From VAZQ01 sp963744275 (GTDB lineage: Bacteria > Pseudomonadota > Alphaproteobacteria > Rhizobiales > Xanthobacteraceae): a stretch of 64,000 nt of DNA. Positions 51,419 to 59,999 of this stretch are shown here, piece after piece. Location: positions 434,001 through 498,000 of the forward strand of contig CAVUSX010000007.1 in the NCBI GenBank assembly GCA_963744275.1. Direction: 5' to 3'. A program made the position numbers and the translations under genes. The notes under the pieces are model-generated. The model ran no database searches. It saw nothing but the letters and a program-made list of their open reading frames with translations, and was not told the DNA's origin. Positions within the stretch are counted from its first letter, which is position 1; every line of letters begins with the position of its first letter.

Positions 51419-52150
51419 ATGACGACAGCATTCAAGGCTCGTGAGATCGTCCCTGAAGCCGATTGGCTGAAGGCGCGCAAAAAACTGCTTGTCAAGGAGA
51501 AGAAATTCACCCAACTCCTGGAGGAGCTGAGCGAAGAACGCCGGAGCCTGCCTTGGGTAAAGGTCGCGAAGGACTATGTCTTCCACGGGCCGAACGGCAA
51601 GGAGACTTTGGCCGACCTGTTTGACGGGCGCAGCCAGCTCGTCATCTACCATTTCATGTTCAGCCCGGATGACGAGGCCGGATGCCCGCACTGCTCACTT
51701 CGCGCCGATTGCTTTAATGGCATCAATGTGCATCTCAAGCAACGCGATGTGACAATGATCGCGGTTTCCCGCGCGCCCTACAAGAAGCTGGCCACCTACA
51801 AGAAGCGAATGGGCTGGGGTTTCAAGTGGGTTTCTTCCGGCGATACGGATTTCAATTTCGACTATCATTTCTCATTCACGAAGGAGCAGATCGCTCAGGG
51901 CAAAGCCTTTTTCAATTACGAAATGCAAGACCCCGGCCCGACCGATCGCGAAGGGCACAGCGTGTTCTACAAGGACAAGCGTGGCGATGTATTCCATACC
52001 TATGCGTGCTATTCGCGCGGGAACGAGCCGCTCAATCTCCATTACCATTACCTCGACATGGTGCCGAAGGGCCGCGATGAGAACGGCCGTGGTCCATTTT
52101 GGGTGCGCCGCAAGGACGAATACGTCAACTCGCGTGCCGTGGAGAAGTAG
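51419..52150 (+). CDS. DUF899 (thioredoxin-like) family protein
   Basis: A 243-residue protein with the family blocks FKAREIVPEADWLKARKKLL, LVIYHFMFSPDDEAGCPHCS (thioredoxin-like CPHC motif), MIAVSRAPYKKLATYKKRMG and YYLD-type HYHYLDMVPKGRDENG. DUF899 proteins are predicted dithiol proteins of the thioredoxin fold, function unproven. A membrane-protein gene starts three bases after the stop on the same strand, so the two are co-transcribed. Confidence 0.88.
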   Translation: MTTAFKAREIVPEADWLKARKKLLVKEKKFTQLLEELSEERRSLPWVKVAKDYVFHGPNGKETLADLFDGRSQLVIYHFMFSPDDEAGCPHCSLRADCFNGINVHLKQRDVTMIAVSRAPYKKLATYKKRMGWGFKWVSSGDTDFNFDYHFSFTKEQIAQGKAFFNYEMQDPGPTDREGHSVFYKDKRGDVFHTYACYSRGNEPLNLHYHYLDMVPKGRDENGRGPFWVRRKDEYVNSRAVEK

Positions 52151-52153
52151 GCC

Positions 52154-52759
52154 GTGGCTGACGGCGGGACGATGGCGTTTTCGGCGTCGACGTATCTCTT
52201 TGCGCTGGCCACCATCTCGGTCACGTTTGTCGGATTCTCCGCGTTGGTGATCATCCTGCGCCAGACAATTGGTGGGGAGATGTCGAGATTGGATGTCCTG
52301 GTCACGCGCATCTTTATTCAATTGGGGTTCATCGTCGCAGCCGGAGCCTTGCTGCCGCCGCTGCTGATGCTCTTTTCCCTGCCGCCGGGCCTCACCTGGC
52401 GAATATCGAGCATCGCGGCGGCGGTGCCGTCGTTTCTTTTCGCGGTAACCTACCCAAGCAGGCGCCACGCGGCTTCGGGCGCGCGGACGCCCCCGGCCGT
52501 CTGGATCGATGTACTCATTCTATTGGTGGCAGCGCTGGTCCTGGCTTGGAACGGCGTCGGCATCGGATTGGAACCGGCCCCCGGGCTGTTCGCCGCAGGA
52601 TTGACCGCCATCCTATTCTTGTCAGGCTGGGCATATCTGCAGGCGCTGGACACTCTCCTCAGACCCCACATTGATCGCCTCAGCAGCGGGGCAAGCACTG
52701 GTCGCCGTGGGCGTAGGGAGGACTTGAGTACAGGCGATGCCCCCTCAGAAACGTCCTGA
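52154..52759 (+). CDS. Four-to-six-TM membrane protein, unknown function
   Basis: About 200 residues, GTG start at 52154 (or ATG 52172). Hydrophobic segments include YLFALATISVTFVGFSALVI, LGFIVAAGALLPPLLMLFSL, ISSIAAAVPSFLFAVTY and VWIDVLILLVAALVLAW, with a soluble Ser/Arg-rich tail. No family was recognised. The short distance to the DUF899 gene suggests a functional pair. Confidence 0.65.
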   Translation: MADGGTMAFSASTYLFALATISVTFVGFSALVIILRQTIGGEMSRLDVLVTRIFIQLGFIVAAGALLPPLLMLFSLPPGLTWRISSIAAAVPSFLFAVTYPSRRHAASGARTPPAVWIDVLILLVAALVLAWNGVGIGLEPAPGLFAAGLTAILFLSGWAYLQALDTLLRPHIDRLSSGASTGRRGRREDLSTGDAPSETS

Positions 52760-53044
52760 CACCTGCGCCCGGCTCTCTCAAGCGCCCGAGACACCCGCCA
52801 TAATCCCGGCGCAGCCCCTTCGAGCGGGGCACTACGTTTGCTGGGAATCGCGCGCCGGCCCCCCTGGTGCGAATGTGAAATGGCCGGCGTACTACCCGGG
52901 AATTCGTCGCCTGCCTCCCGCGCTTCTACCTGCTCTACGACAAGATTTGTCGGCCGGACATTCTGGCCCATGCCTTTGCGCAAGCCCGTTGCTATGACGG
53001 GGCGTCCGGAACCTCACGGCAACTTGCAACAACGGAGGTGCAGC

Positions 53045-53608
53045 ATGGAAATGGCGTATCGGGAGCGGTGGCAGGCTGAGATTGCCGAGCTCCAGAGGAT
53101 CTTGTCCGGGTTTGACTTGAGAGAGGAGTGCAAGTGGGGAAAGCCCTGCTACACAATGGATGGAAAGAACGTCGTCATCATTCAGGGCTTCAAGGAATAT
53201 TGCGCATTGGGGTTCTTTCAGGGCGCGCTGCTGAAGGACCCGAAGAAGTTGCTGGTGCAGCTCGGGCAGGTTCAGGCAGGGCGGGTGATGAAGTTCACCA
53301 GTGCCAGGGAGATCGCGACCAAGGCGGCCACCATCAAGGCCTACGTGCGCGAAGCCATGGCGGCCGAGAAGGCGGGAATGAAGGTCGAGATCAAGCCCCG
53401 AAAGTTTCCCGTGCCCGAGGAGTTGAAAGAGAAGTTCCGCAAGGATCCGCAGTTCAAGCGCGCGTTCGAGGCGCTGACGCCGGGTCGGCAAAGAGGATAC
53501 CTGTTTCACTTCGCCGGTGCGAAGCAGTCCGGGACGCGGACCGCGCGGATCGAGAAGGCGATGACTGCGATCTCCGAAGGAAGAGGGTTCCTGGAGCGGC
53601 GATCGTGA
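53045..53608 (+). CDS. YdeI/OmdA-like DUF1801-domain protein
   Basis: A 187-residue protein: RERWQAEIAELQRILSGFDL, EECKWGKPCYTMDGKNVVII, QGFKEYCALGFFQGALLKDP, and the C-terminal OmdA-type helix with FPVPEELKEKFRKDPQFKRA, FEALTPGRQRGYLFHFAGAK. These proteins were linked to antimicrobial-peptide tolerance in enterics, but the mechanism is not established. GGAGG lies about eight bases upstream of the ATG. No partner gene is adjacent. Confidence 0.87.
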   Translation: MEMAYRERWQAEIAELQRILSGFDLREECKWGKPCYTMDGKNVVIIQGFKEYCALGFFQGALLKDPKKLLVQLGQVQAGRVMKFTSAREIATKAATIKAYVREAMAAEKAGMKVEIKPRKFPVPEELKEKFRKDPQFKRAFEALTPGRQRGYLFHFAGAKQSGTRTARIEKAMTAISEGRGFLERRS

Positions 53609-53951
53609 AACCGTTGAGGGCGCTGCGAGAGGCGAGAATCGAGGTGGCACCGCTGGATCAGCGACAATCAAAAACGCTCGGTTGATCTCGCTGCGCTAGG
53701 CGGCTTTTCCAGGTCGCGACGCAAGTCTTCATGTTGTCCAGGACAAAGGACCACCCCGCCGATCCGTCGGAAATTTGCGATTCTGATTTTGAAGAAGAAC
53801 TTCGACGATCGCGATTTGCCGGGTTTCAGCGACTATCGGTTGGCCGATTTTCCACATCGACTGGCGACCGGAAGATCGTCGCGGAAAATACCGTCAGCGC
53901 CGGTCGCATGCTTCATACGGGGTTCCTCCTTCAGATCTGCCGTTGTCGGCC
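53609..53951. other. Intergenic region with one copy of a diverged dispersed repeat
   Basis: These 343 bases hold no recognised gene. The segment 53761-53852 is clearly related to 58524-58624 (GATCCGTC.GAAATTT, CGATTTGC..GGTTTC, GACTATCG). Confidence 0.4.
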
Positions 53952-54143
53952 TTATCGGTCCTCGAAGATCGTCTCGATCGACTGGCCGAAGAGGCGCGCG
54001 ATCTTGAAGGCGAGCGGCAGGCTGGGGTCGTACTTGCCGGTTTCGATGGCGTTGACGCTCTGGCGCGCGACGTCGAGACGCTCGGCCAGTTCCGCTTGGC
54101 TCCACCCGCGTTCGGCGCGCAGTTCCTTGAGTCGGTTCTTCAT
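53952..54143 (-). CDS. XRE-family small transcription regulator (YozG-like)
   Basis: A 63-residue Cro/C1-type helix-turn-helix protein: MKNRLKELRAERGWSQAELA, ERLDVARQSVNAIETGKYDP, SLPLAFKIARLFGQSIETIF. This short type typically controls an adjacent membrane-protein gene, and one lies 12 bases upstream in the same operon. Two palindromic sites in the promoter of that operon are candidate operators. Confidence 0.9.
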   Translation of the reverse strand: MKNRLKELRAERGWSQAELAERLDVARQSVNAIETGKYDPSLPLAFKIARLFGQSIETIFEDR

Positions 54144-54155
54144 GGGCCGGCGCCT

Positions 54156-54602
54156 CTAGCGCTTCGCTGCCCACCACCCGGCCCGGGCAACTAAGGTGGA
54201 GAGTAGCTGGGCGAAGACGAGCCCAATCCACCCCAGCGCAAAGTAAACGCCGGGCGTGCCGCGGGGACCCATAAGCTGGGCGAGGAACGCGCCACCGTTC
54301 ACGAGCCACAGCAGCATGATCGGCGCGGTCAGCAGGATGGCTGTGGTGGACCCGATGAACCAAGAGAGCTTACGCGCTTCCTTCTCCATCTCGTCGAGCC
54401 GGCGCCAGGTGATCAGCCATCCTACCGCCGCCGCCCACGCCAGGCTCGCGAACTTGGCCAGCGCCAGCCAAGGCGCCTCGACCTGCCTATCGTGGCCGTA
54501 GACGGCCAGTATGATGGCAGCCGCGCCGAACCAGATGATCACGGCGCCCACGACGGCGACCGCCACGGACCCGATGAACGCGACTTGTCGGTGGCTTGGC
54601 AT
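54156..54602 (-). CDS. Four-TM membrane protein in operon with the XRE regulator
   Basis: A 148-residue protein from MPSHRQVAFIGSVAVAVVGA. This start is chosen over ATG 54641 because AGGAGGAG lies nine bases upstream and because 54641 falls inside a palindromic operator. Membrane segments include AVVGAVIIWFGAAAIILAVY, LASLAWAAAVGWLITW-type, GSTTAILLTAPIMLLWL and GVYFALGWIGLVFAQLLSTL. It resembles the DUF2178-like membrane proteins often paired with YozG-like regulators. Function is unknown. Confidence 0.78.
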   Translation of the reverse strand: MPSHRQVAFIGSVAVAVVGAVIIWFGAAAIILAVYGHDRQVEAPWLALAKFASLAWAAAVGWLITWRRLDEMEKEARKLSWFIGSTTAILLTAPIMLLWLVNGGAFLAQLMGPRGTPGVYFALGWIGLVFAQLLSTLVARAGWWAAKR

Positions 54603-54622
54603 GGACGGATACTCCTCCTGTA

Positions 54623-54672
54623 TGTCAAGCACACTTGTCATGGCCGGAGGCGGGTGTCAAGCGTGCTTGACA
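54623..54672. promoter_or_regulatory. Two palindromic operators upstream of the membrane protein-XRE operon
   Basis: TGTCAAGCGTGCTTGACA (54655-54672) is a perfect palindrome, and TGTCAAGCACACTTGTCA (54623-54640) matches it at most positions. The centres are 32 bases apart, about three helical turns. Position just upstream of the operon fits autoregulation by the XRE protein encoded in it. Confidence 0.7.
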
Positions 54673-54785
54673 TACATCAGCGCTCATCGTCCCAGGACGT
54701 GCAGCTTCTCGCGGCTGATCTCACCCGGGCGGGGATGGCGAGGCCGGACCCCTCCGCACTGTCGCCGGTGACATTTGGACTCCCA

Positions 54786-55634
54786 TCAGCGCAGTTTCGC
54801 CGCCGCGGCCCGGCGACGTCGGCCAAGCTGGCGCAGCGAAAGCGCGTGCAGCAGGATCGAGCTCGGCACGACAAAAGCTGGCGTCAGCACCCCCGGATAG
54901 GCGCCGGCGCCGATGCTCTGCACATCCGGAACGATCAGCTGGAACGGGCCGGGCGAGGTGATTGCACCGAGAGTGACCGCGACGGCGAAATCGGCGAGGC
55001 CGAAAATGTTCCAGGCGATGGCGGCCCTGCGTCCCGCAGTCGTGCCGGTCGCCACGGCGGTCGCGGCGTACACCGCGAACAGGCCGGTAAGCATATCGCC
55101 AGCTCCCGCCGGCAACGCGAATACACCCGGCAGCGTGCCATGCAGCCAGGCAACGAGAGCCCAACCGCCGAATACGCGATAAAGCTGAAGCGCGACGAGC
55201 CAGCTTGCCGGCATCGCATCGAGCACCTGCCCCACCCGGCTCGACGACAGCAACAGCGGCGCACCGATGACGACCGGCAGGAAGATCGCCAGCGGCAGTA
55301 CCGGTAAAGGTGAGGCGCCCGTTGCGAAGGCGCCATCGATGGCCGCGCTCCAGGCCAGCGCGAACCACAACGTGTAGGGGATCATGATCGCCAGCCAGGT
55401 CGTGCGGCGTTGGCCTGGCGTCAAGTCGGCGTTTTCGAGGCCGAGCCACAAACCGACCGCGATGAGCCCATGGGCCGTCAACTGGTGGGCCGTGGTCTGA
55501 ACGCCGCTGGCCGGGATGATCGGCAGCCAGTAGGTCAGCAGCATCCACAGCAGCGTGAGCGGCACGATCCAATGACGACCGCGCCAAGCGGGGCGCGACG
55601 GAACGGTACCAGCGGTGAGAAGGGCGGCAGCCAT
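54786..55634 (-). CDS. Polytopic membrane protein, unknown function
   Basis: A 282-residue protein with about seven membrane segments (IVPLTLLWMLLTYWLPIIP, TTWLAIMIPYTLWFALAW, LPLAIFLPVVIGAPLLLS, GDMLTGLFAVYAATAVA, GLADFAVAVTLGAITS). It has no recognised domain or catalytic motif. The C-terminus is basic (LRQLGRRRRAAAAKLR), hence cytoplasmic. It is separated from both neighbours by more than 100 bases. Confidence 0.7.
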   Translation of the reverse strand: MAAALLTAGTVPSRPAWRGRHWIVPLTLLWMLLTYWLPIIPASGVQTTAHQLTAHGLIAVGLWLGLENADLTPGQRRTTWLAIMIPYTLWFALAWSAAIDGAFATGASPLPVLPLAIFLPVVIGAPLLLSSSRVGQVLDAMPASWLVALQLYRVFGGWALVAWLHGTLPGVFALPAGAGDMLTGLFAVYAATAVATGTTAGRRAAIAWNIFGLADFAVAVTLGAITSPGPFQLIVPDVQSIGAGAYPGVLTPAFVVPSSILLHALSLRQLGRRRRAAAAKLR

Positions 55635-55733
55635 CAGCGCTTCTCCGATAGGCCGTTAGATCAGATGTCGAATCAGCGCAGCTTCGAGCATCACGGCCGC
55701 AATGGCCGATCAGCATTGGGCTCACGGGCTGAG

Positions 55734-56087
55734 TTATTGCTTGGGCGCCTGCGTTCCCATGAGCAGACGCAACGGCAACAGCGGGCCGACCGGAATGTAC
55801 TCGTGGTCCACCAGATTCTGTTGCGCGAGCGGCAAGGCCTCCATGATCGAGCTCGCCTCCGCCACGTCATTCGTATTCAGCAGGAAAACAGCTCCTCTGC
55901 CGTCTTCCCGCGAGTGCCAGTCGCGGATCTTCCCATCAAGATAGAGCTGGACGGTCGCGCGTATCTCAGCCGGCATGATGGCCATGACCTGCTCGCGTGT
56001 TACGCCAGGCTTTGCTTTCAGCAGCGCAAAGACAGCGGTGGACGTTGAAACGGAAGGTTGAGTTCGGGCGTGAGATTGGCCGATCAT
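55734..56087 (-). CDS. Muconolactone-isomerase-like small protein
   Basis: A 117-residue protein from MIGQSHARTQPSVSTS: VFALLKAKPGVTREQVMAIM, PAEIRATVQLYLDGKIRDWH, GAVFLLNTNDVAEASSIMEA, LPLAQQNLVDHEYIPVGPLL. This is the dimeric alpha+beta-barrel pattern of MIase/YciI-like proteins. Catabolic activity cannot be inferred without a pathway. It is divergent from a LysR gene (gap 84 bases) that probably regulates it. Confidence 0.8.
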   Translation of the reverse strand: MIGQSHARTQPSVSTSTAVFALLKAKPGVTREQVMAIMPAEIRATVQLYLDGKIRDWHSREDGRGAVFLLNTNDVAEASSIMEALPLAQQNLVDHEYIPVGPLLPLRLLMGTQAPKQ

Positions 56088-56171
56088 CTGGGATGCTCCG
56101 TTGAAGGGTTTTGCCCGCCAGACATAGGGCCGCTTCCCGTGAGCGACTATCCGCGATAATGTCGATGGGCT

Positions 56172-57146
56172 ATGAAGCAGAACTTCACAGTCAGGCAGGG
56201 CGCCCTCGACGGCGTGGAGGCGTTCTTGAGCGTTGCCCGGCACCGCAATTTTCGCCGGGCAGCGGCCGAGCTCGGCGTGACGCCATCGGCGATCAGCCAG
56301 GCGGTGCGTGCGCTCGAGACGCGCGTCGGCGCAGCGCTCTTCATACGAACCACCCGAAGCGTCGGCCTGAGCGAAGCCGGCGAACGATTCCTCTCGCGCG
56401 CCAAGCCGGCCTTCGAGGAGCTCGTCGCCGCGAGCCAGGCCGCGCATGAGCTCGGACAGCGCCCCGCCGGATTGCTGCGCCTTTCAGTGCCGCCCGCGGT
56501 GGTGCCGATCCTGCTGGAGCCGCTGATTGCATCCTTCATCCGGGCCTACCCCGAGGTCGAGGTGGAGCTTGCGGCAAGCGAGGAGCTGGTCGACCTCGCG
56601 GCCGAAGGGTTCGATGCCGGCATCCGTCTGGGCCAGTTCATCGCGCCCGACATGGTCGCCGTGCGGCTGACGCCGCCGTTCCCATTCGTGGTCGTCGGCA
56701 GCCCCGATTATGTCCGCCTGCGGGGAGCGCCTGAGCGCATCGGCGATCTGCGCCAGCACGCCTGCCTGCGCAGGCGCCGCTCGAACGGATCGATTGCGGC
56801 CTGGTCTTTTGTCGACGGCAACAAGGCGGTCGAGGCCATCGTCTCCGGGCCGCTGGTCGCGCACGACTACCCGACCCTCATCGGGGCGGCAATCCAAGGC
56901 GTCGGACTTGCGCAGGCGCCCGCTCCGCTCGCCAAGGCGGCGATCGCCGAAGGCCGGTTGCAAGCGCTTCTGACGCCCTTTGCGGTCACGGCTCCGGGAG
57001 TTTTCCTCTATTACCCGGACAAACGTCAGGTCCTGCCGAAACTGCGCGCATTCATCGAGCACGTGAAATACAAAGTCCCTGACGCGCCGGGCGACAGCGC
57101 AATTGCGCGCAGGGTCCGCAAGCTGCCCGGCGCAAACAGCTCCTGA
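56172..57146 (+). CDS. LysR-family transcription regulator
   Basis: A 324-residue protein with an N-terminal winged helix (VEAFLSVARHRNFRRAAAEL, GVTPSAISQAVRALETRVGA), linker helix (FEELVAASQAAHELGQRPAG) and effector domain (LRLSVPPAVVPILLEPLIAS, EGFDAGIRLGQFIAPDMVAV). It matches the GcvA/DmlR-like subgroup. It probably regulates the divergent MIase-like gene and itself. Intact and of normal length. Confidence 0.92.
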   Translation: MKQNFTVRQGALDGVEAFLSVARHRNFRRAAAELGVTPSAISQAVRALETRVGAALFIRTTRSVGLSEAGERFLSRAKPAFEELVAASQAAHELGQRPAGLLRLSVPPAVVPILLEPLIASFIRAYPEVEVELAASEELVDLAAEGFDAGIRLGQFIAPDMVAVRLTPPFPFVVVGSPDYVRLRGAPERIGDLRQHACLRRRRSNGSIAAWSFVDGNKAVEAIVSGPLVAHDYPTLIGAAIQGVGLAQAPAPLAKAAIAEGRLQALLTPFAVTAPGVFLYYPDKRQVLPKLRAFIEHVKYKVPDAPGDSAIARRVRKLPGANSS

Positions 57147-57257
57147 TTCAAAAGGAACCACGTGCAGGCGGTCAAAATAGACCAGCGATTATCAATTCCG
57201 GCGATCTGTAGCCTGGATCTTTGGGCTACCGCCGAGCGGTCAATTTGGTGGCGAGCG

Positions 57258-57572
57258 CTACGGCGCGATTTCCCACAGCGATGCATAATTCATGATTGGG
57301 CGCTCGAACGTCGCGCCCTTGGTCACGAACACCTTGCCGAGACCAAGCATTGGCTGAAATGTGTCCAGCTGCTTGGCATCCTCCAACGTGCGCCACACGC
57401 TGACATTGGCGAGCGAGTTCGCAGCCTCATCTTCTCCCACGTAGAAGTGGATCAGCCCCCGCATTTCACGGATACCAGGTCCGAGCACCGCAACCAATTC
57501 CGCCATCATTTGCTTGAGTTCGGCGAACTGCTGCGGATGGCAGCGCAACACTGACACACGGACGATCGCCAT
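57258..57572 (-). CDS. Dimeric alpha/beta-barrel (ABM-like) protein
   Basis: A 104-residue protein: MAIVRVSVLRCHPQQFAELK, MMAELVAVLGPGIREMRGLI, HFYVGEDEAANSLANVSVWR, TLEDAKQLDTFQPMLGLGKV. It has the antibiotic-biosynthesis-monooxygenase-like fold, a small cofactor-free oxidase or stress-type family. AAGGGGG precedes the ATG. A TTG at 57590 would add six residues without a ribosome site. It is separated by 57 bases from a reductase gene on the same strand. Confidence 0.75.
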   Translation of the reverse strand: MAIVRVSVLRCHPQQFAELKQMMAELVAVLGPGIREMRGLIHFYVGEDEAANSLANVSVWRTLEDAKQLDTFQPMLGLGKVFVTKGATFERPIMNYASLWEIAP

Positions 57573-57629
57573 GTTCGACCCCCTTTTCAAGGCTCAATTA
57601 CGTTCGACTACTATCGAGGGACCAAGATA

Positions 57630-58271
57630 CTATCGGCTGAGAACGAAGTGGGTGGCATGTTCGGTCGCCTGATGTTCGGTAACCCTGTAGCCGAGCGCCG
57701 GCAGGTCGATTCCGGCGAACATCGCTTCACCTTGCCCGAGCACGATCGGCGACAATGCGATATGCAGCTCGTCGATCAGCCCGGCGCGAAGATATTGACG
57801 CACTGTCTGGACGCCACCGCCGATCTTCACGTCGCGACCATTGGCGGCAAGCTTCGCCTGATCCAGCGCCGCCTCGATGCCCTTGGTCACGAAGATGAAG
57901 GTGGTGCCGCCTTCCATCTCGATCGGGTCGCGCTGGTGGTGGGTCAGGACGAAGGTCGGCGCGTGATAGGGAGGATTCGCACCCCACCAGCCCTTCCAGG
58001 TTTCATCCGGCCAGGGACCGCGGATCGGCCCGAACATGTTGCGACCGAGGATGAAAGCGCCAAACCCGTCCATCGAACGATGCGCATAGGCTTGATCAAC
58101 GCCATCCGAGCCGCCAGCCTTACCAATCATTGCCCGGAACATGCGGGTGCCGAAAAGCCACTGGTGCAGCTCCGACCCGCGCTTGCCGATGGGATTTTCA
58201 AGGCTTTGCTCCGGCCCTGCTCCGAAACCGTCGAGCGAGACAGAAAAGCCTCCAACGCGCACTCTCGTCAT
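57630..58271 (-). CDS. Dihydrofolate-reductase-family (RibD C-terminal-like) protein
   Basis: A 213-residue protein: MTRVRVGGFSVSLDGFGAGP, DGFGAFILGRNMFGPIRGPW, FVLTHHQRDPIEMEGGTTFI, FVTKGIEAALDQAKLAANGR, DVKIGGGVQTVRQYLRAGLI, DELHIALSPIVLGQGEAMF. These are the NADPH-binding and core motifs of the RibD_C/DHFR superfamily, used by many small reductases of unknown substrate. It is followed on the same strand by the ABM-like gene, a frequent neighbour type. Confidence 0.88.
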   Translation of the reverse strand: MTRVRVGGFSVSLDGFGAGPEQSLENPIGKRGSELHQWLFGTRMFRAMIGKAGGSDGVDQAYAHRSMDGFGAFILGRNMFGPIRGPWPDETWKGWWGANPPYHAPTFVLTHHQRDPIEMEGGTTFIFVTKGIEAALDQAKLAANGRDVKIGGGVQTVRQYLRAGLIDELHIALSPIVLGQGEAMFAGIDLPALGYRVTEHQATEHATHFVLSR

Positions 58272-58826
58272 AACGTCCTCACGATATTGGGTTCCAATAG
58301 GATAACGCAGGGGAGTCGGGGCGTCGAAGCTGATTTTGCGTGCGCCCTCCCCACTGTCCGCTACGGGCTTTGTTTCTTACCTCCTGCGCGGAGCGCCGAT
58401 TGCACGCGGCACTACTCCCCACCGGTCGATCGCCCTCACTCCCACTCGATTGTTCTGATGCATCGATAACGCATTGATTTATAAGGCAAAATATTTCCTC
58501 TGACGACGAAGAACCGAATCCCAGATCCGTCAGAAATTTTCGCTATTGAATTCAAAGGAGAAATTTCGGCGATCCGCGATTTGCTCGGTTTCGAAGACTA
58601 TCGATATCGATTGGTCTATTTTCCTCGGAGTTCTCCGCAAGAGCGGCATCTCCAGCCTGCCAAAAAGACCGTCAGCGATGGCGAAGTCCGTCGTCCGTCA
58701 GTAGCGTGTCCCTCGCGCCGGTTTCGATACGGCGCACTATTCGCGGATTGAACGACGCCGCTTCAAGCGATCGCAGCTCGGCTTCCGACCGGATTACGGC
58801 AAGCGTCGCCGGCGGCCTGCCGCACG
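58272..58826. other. Intergenic region with a dispersed repeat copy and a guaA-end-like 16-mer
   Basis: No gene was found in these 555 bases. ACTCCCACTCGATTGT at 58439-58454 matches the 3' end of guaA at 63925-63940 in 15 of 16 positions. The segment 58524-58624 is related to 53761-53852. The region is more AT-rich than its flanks. Confidence 0.45.
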
Positions 58827-59723
58827 TCAGTCGCGCGATATGGACAGTCCCGCGAGAAGCGGAGCGTACGCGGCGAGCCTGCCGGATACGAATTCCGTGA
58901 AGAGCCGCACGCGCTTCGTCTTGCGTGTCTCCCCCTGTGTGAGAAGCCAGAGCGTTCCGTACATGTGCAGGTCGGTGCCCGGCACTCTCACCAGCAGGGG
59001 GTCGGCATCTCCGACGAAGCACGGCAGCGTCGTGATCCCGAGCCCTTGCCGTACAGCAACGATCTCCGCCGCGGCGTCCGTGGTCCTGAACGGAACCCCC
59101 GTGGTGCGCACCTCACCCTCGCTGGCCCACTCCGGAATGCCATGCATGCTTATGACGATCCACCGGATGGGATCCGGCGCGCCCGCTCGCCATGCGGCAA
59201 GTCGATCGCGGGATATGTAGACGCCGCCGAACAGCTCAGGTCCCTTCAGGCCGTGAAGATTGAGCGGCAGGGTTTTGCGGTCATAGACGACGCGGATCGC
59301 CACGTCGGCCTCCCGGTTGGTCAGGTTTGCCAGGTCGCCGGCCGACAAGATCTCCATCTCGATGTCCGGATGCAGACGCGCGAAATCGGCGAAGTCCGGC
59401 ATGAGCAGGTGCGTTGCGAGGGGCGGTGCCAGCGTCACGCGCAGAAGCCCGCGTACGCTCTGGTCGCGACCGAAGACGCGCGTCTCGAGCTGGTTCGACG
59501 ACGCTTCCATCTGGTTCGCGAGTTCGAGGACCTCCTCGCCCGCAGCCGTCAGGCGGGAGCCCGAAGGCAGCTTTTCGAACATCAGCGCCCCGAGATGTTC
59601 CTCGAGCTGAGCGATGCGCCGCAGCACGGTCGCGTGGTTCACCCCGAGGCGCCCGGCGGCAGCCCGCACCGAGCCGCCGCGCGCGACGGCAAGAAAGTAG
59701 CGAACGTCATCCCAGTCGATCAT
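58827..59723 (-). CDS. LysR-family transcription regulator
   Basis: A 298-residue protein from MIDWDDVRYFLAVARGGSVR. The winged helix is AAAGRLGVNHATVLRRIAQL and EEHLGALMFEKLPSGSRLTA; the effector domain follows (LLRVTLAPPLATHLLMPDFA, VAIRVVYDRKTLPLNLHGLK). It is divergent from the SDR gene at 60000 with a 276-base gap, so it is the probable regulator of the SDR-NTF2-methyltransferase run. The short upstream extension (MRDCT) is unlikely to be translated. Confidence 0.9.
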   Translation of the reverse strand: MIDWDDVRYFLAVARGGSVRAAAGRLGVNHATVLRRIAQLEEHLGALMFEKLPSGSRLTAAGEEVLELANQMEASSNQLETRVFGRDQSVRGLLRVTLAPPLATHLLMPDFADFARLHPDIEMEILSAGDLANLTNREADVAIRVVYDRKTLPLNLHGLKGPELFGGVYISRDRLAAWRAGAPDPIRWIVISMHGIPEWASEGEVRTTGVPFRTTDAAAEIVAVRQGLGITTLPCFVGDADPLLVRVPGTDLHMYGTLWLLTQGETRKTKRVRLFTEFVSGRLAAYAPLLAGLSISRD

Positions 59724-59999
59724 GGTGCAATCCCGCACCGCTGGGTGCGCCTTCCAAAAGCCCGTATCTAACGGATCGTATAGCAGTATGGGCGGAAATC
59801 ATAGCTTATGTCGACGAGCCCGGCCGAATTCCGACGGCGGACACCGATCATCGCGGCCGGCGTCAATCGTCGATCCGGATCGTTTTCGCACCACCGATGT
59901 GCGCTTTTCCGCACTCAACGCCTGACCCCGGCGGACCTATGTCGAGGTTCTCGGGGCGTCCCCGAACGATCAGAGGCGGAAGCCTGGAAGGAAGCAGTC

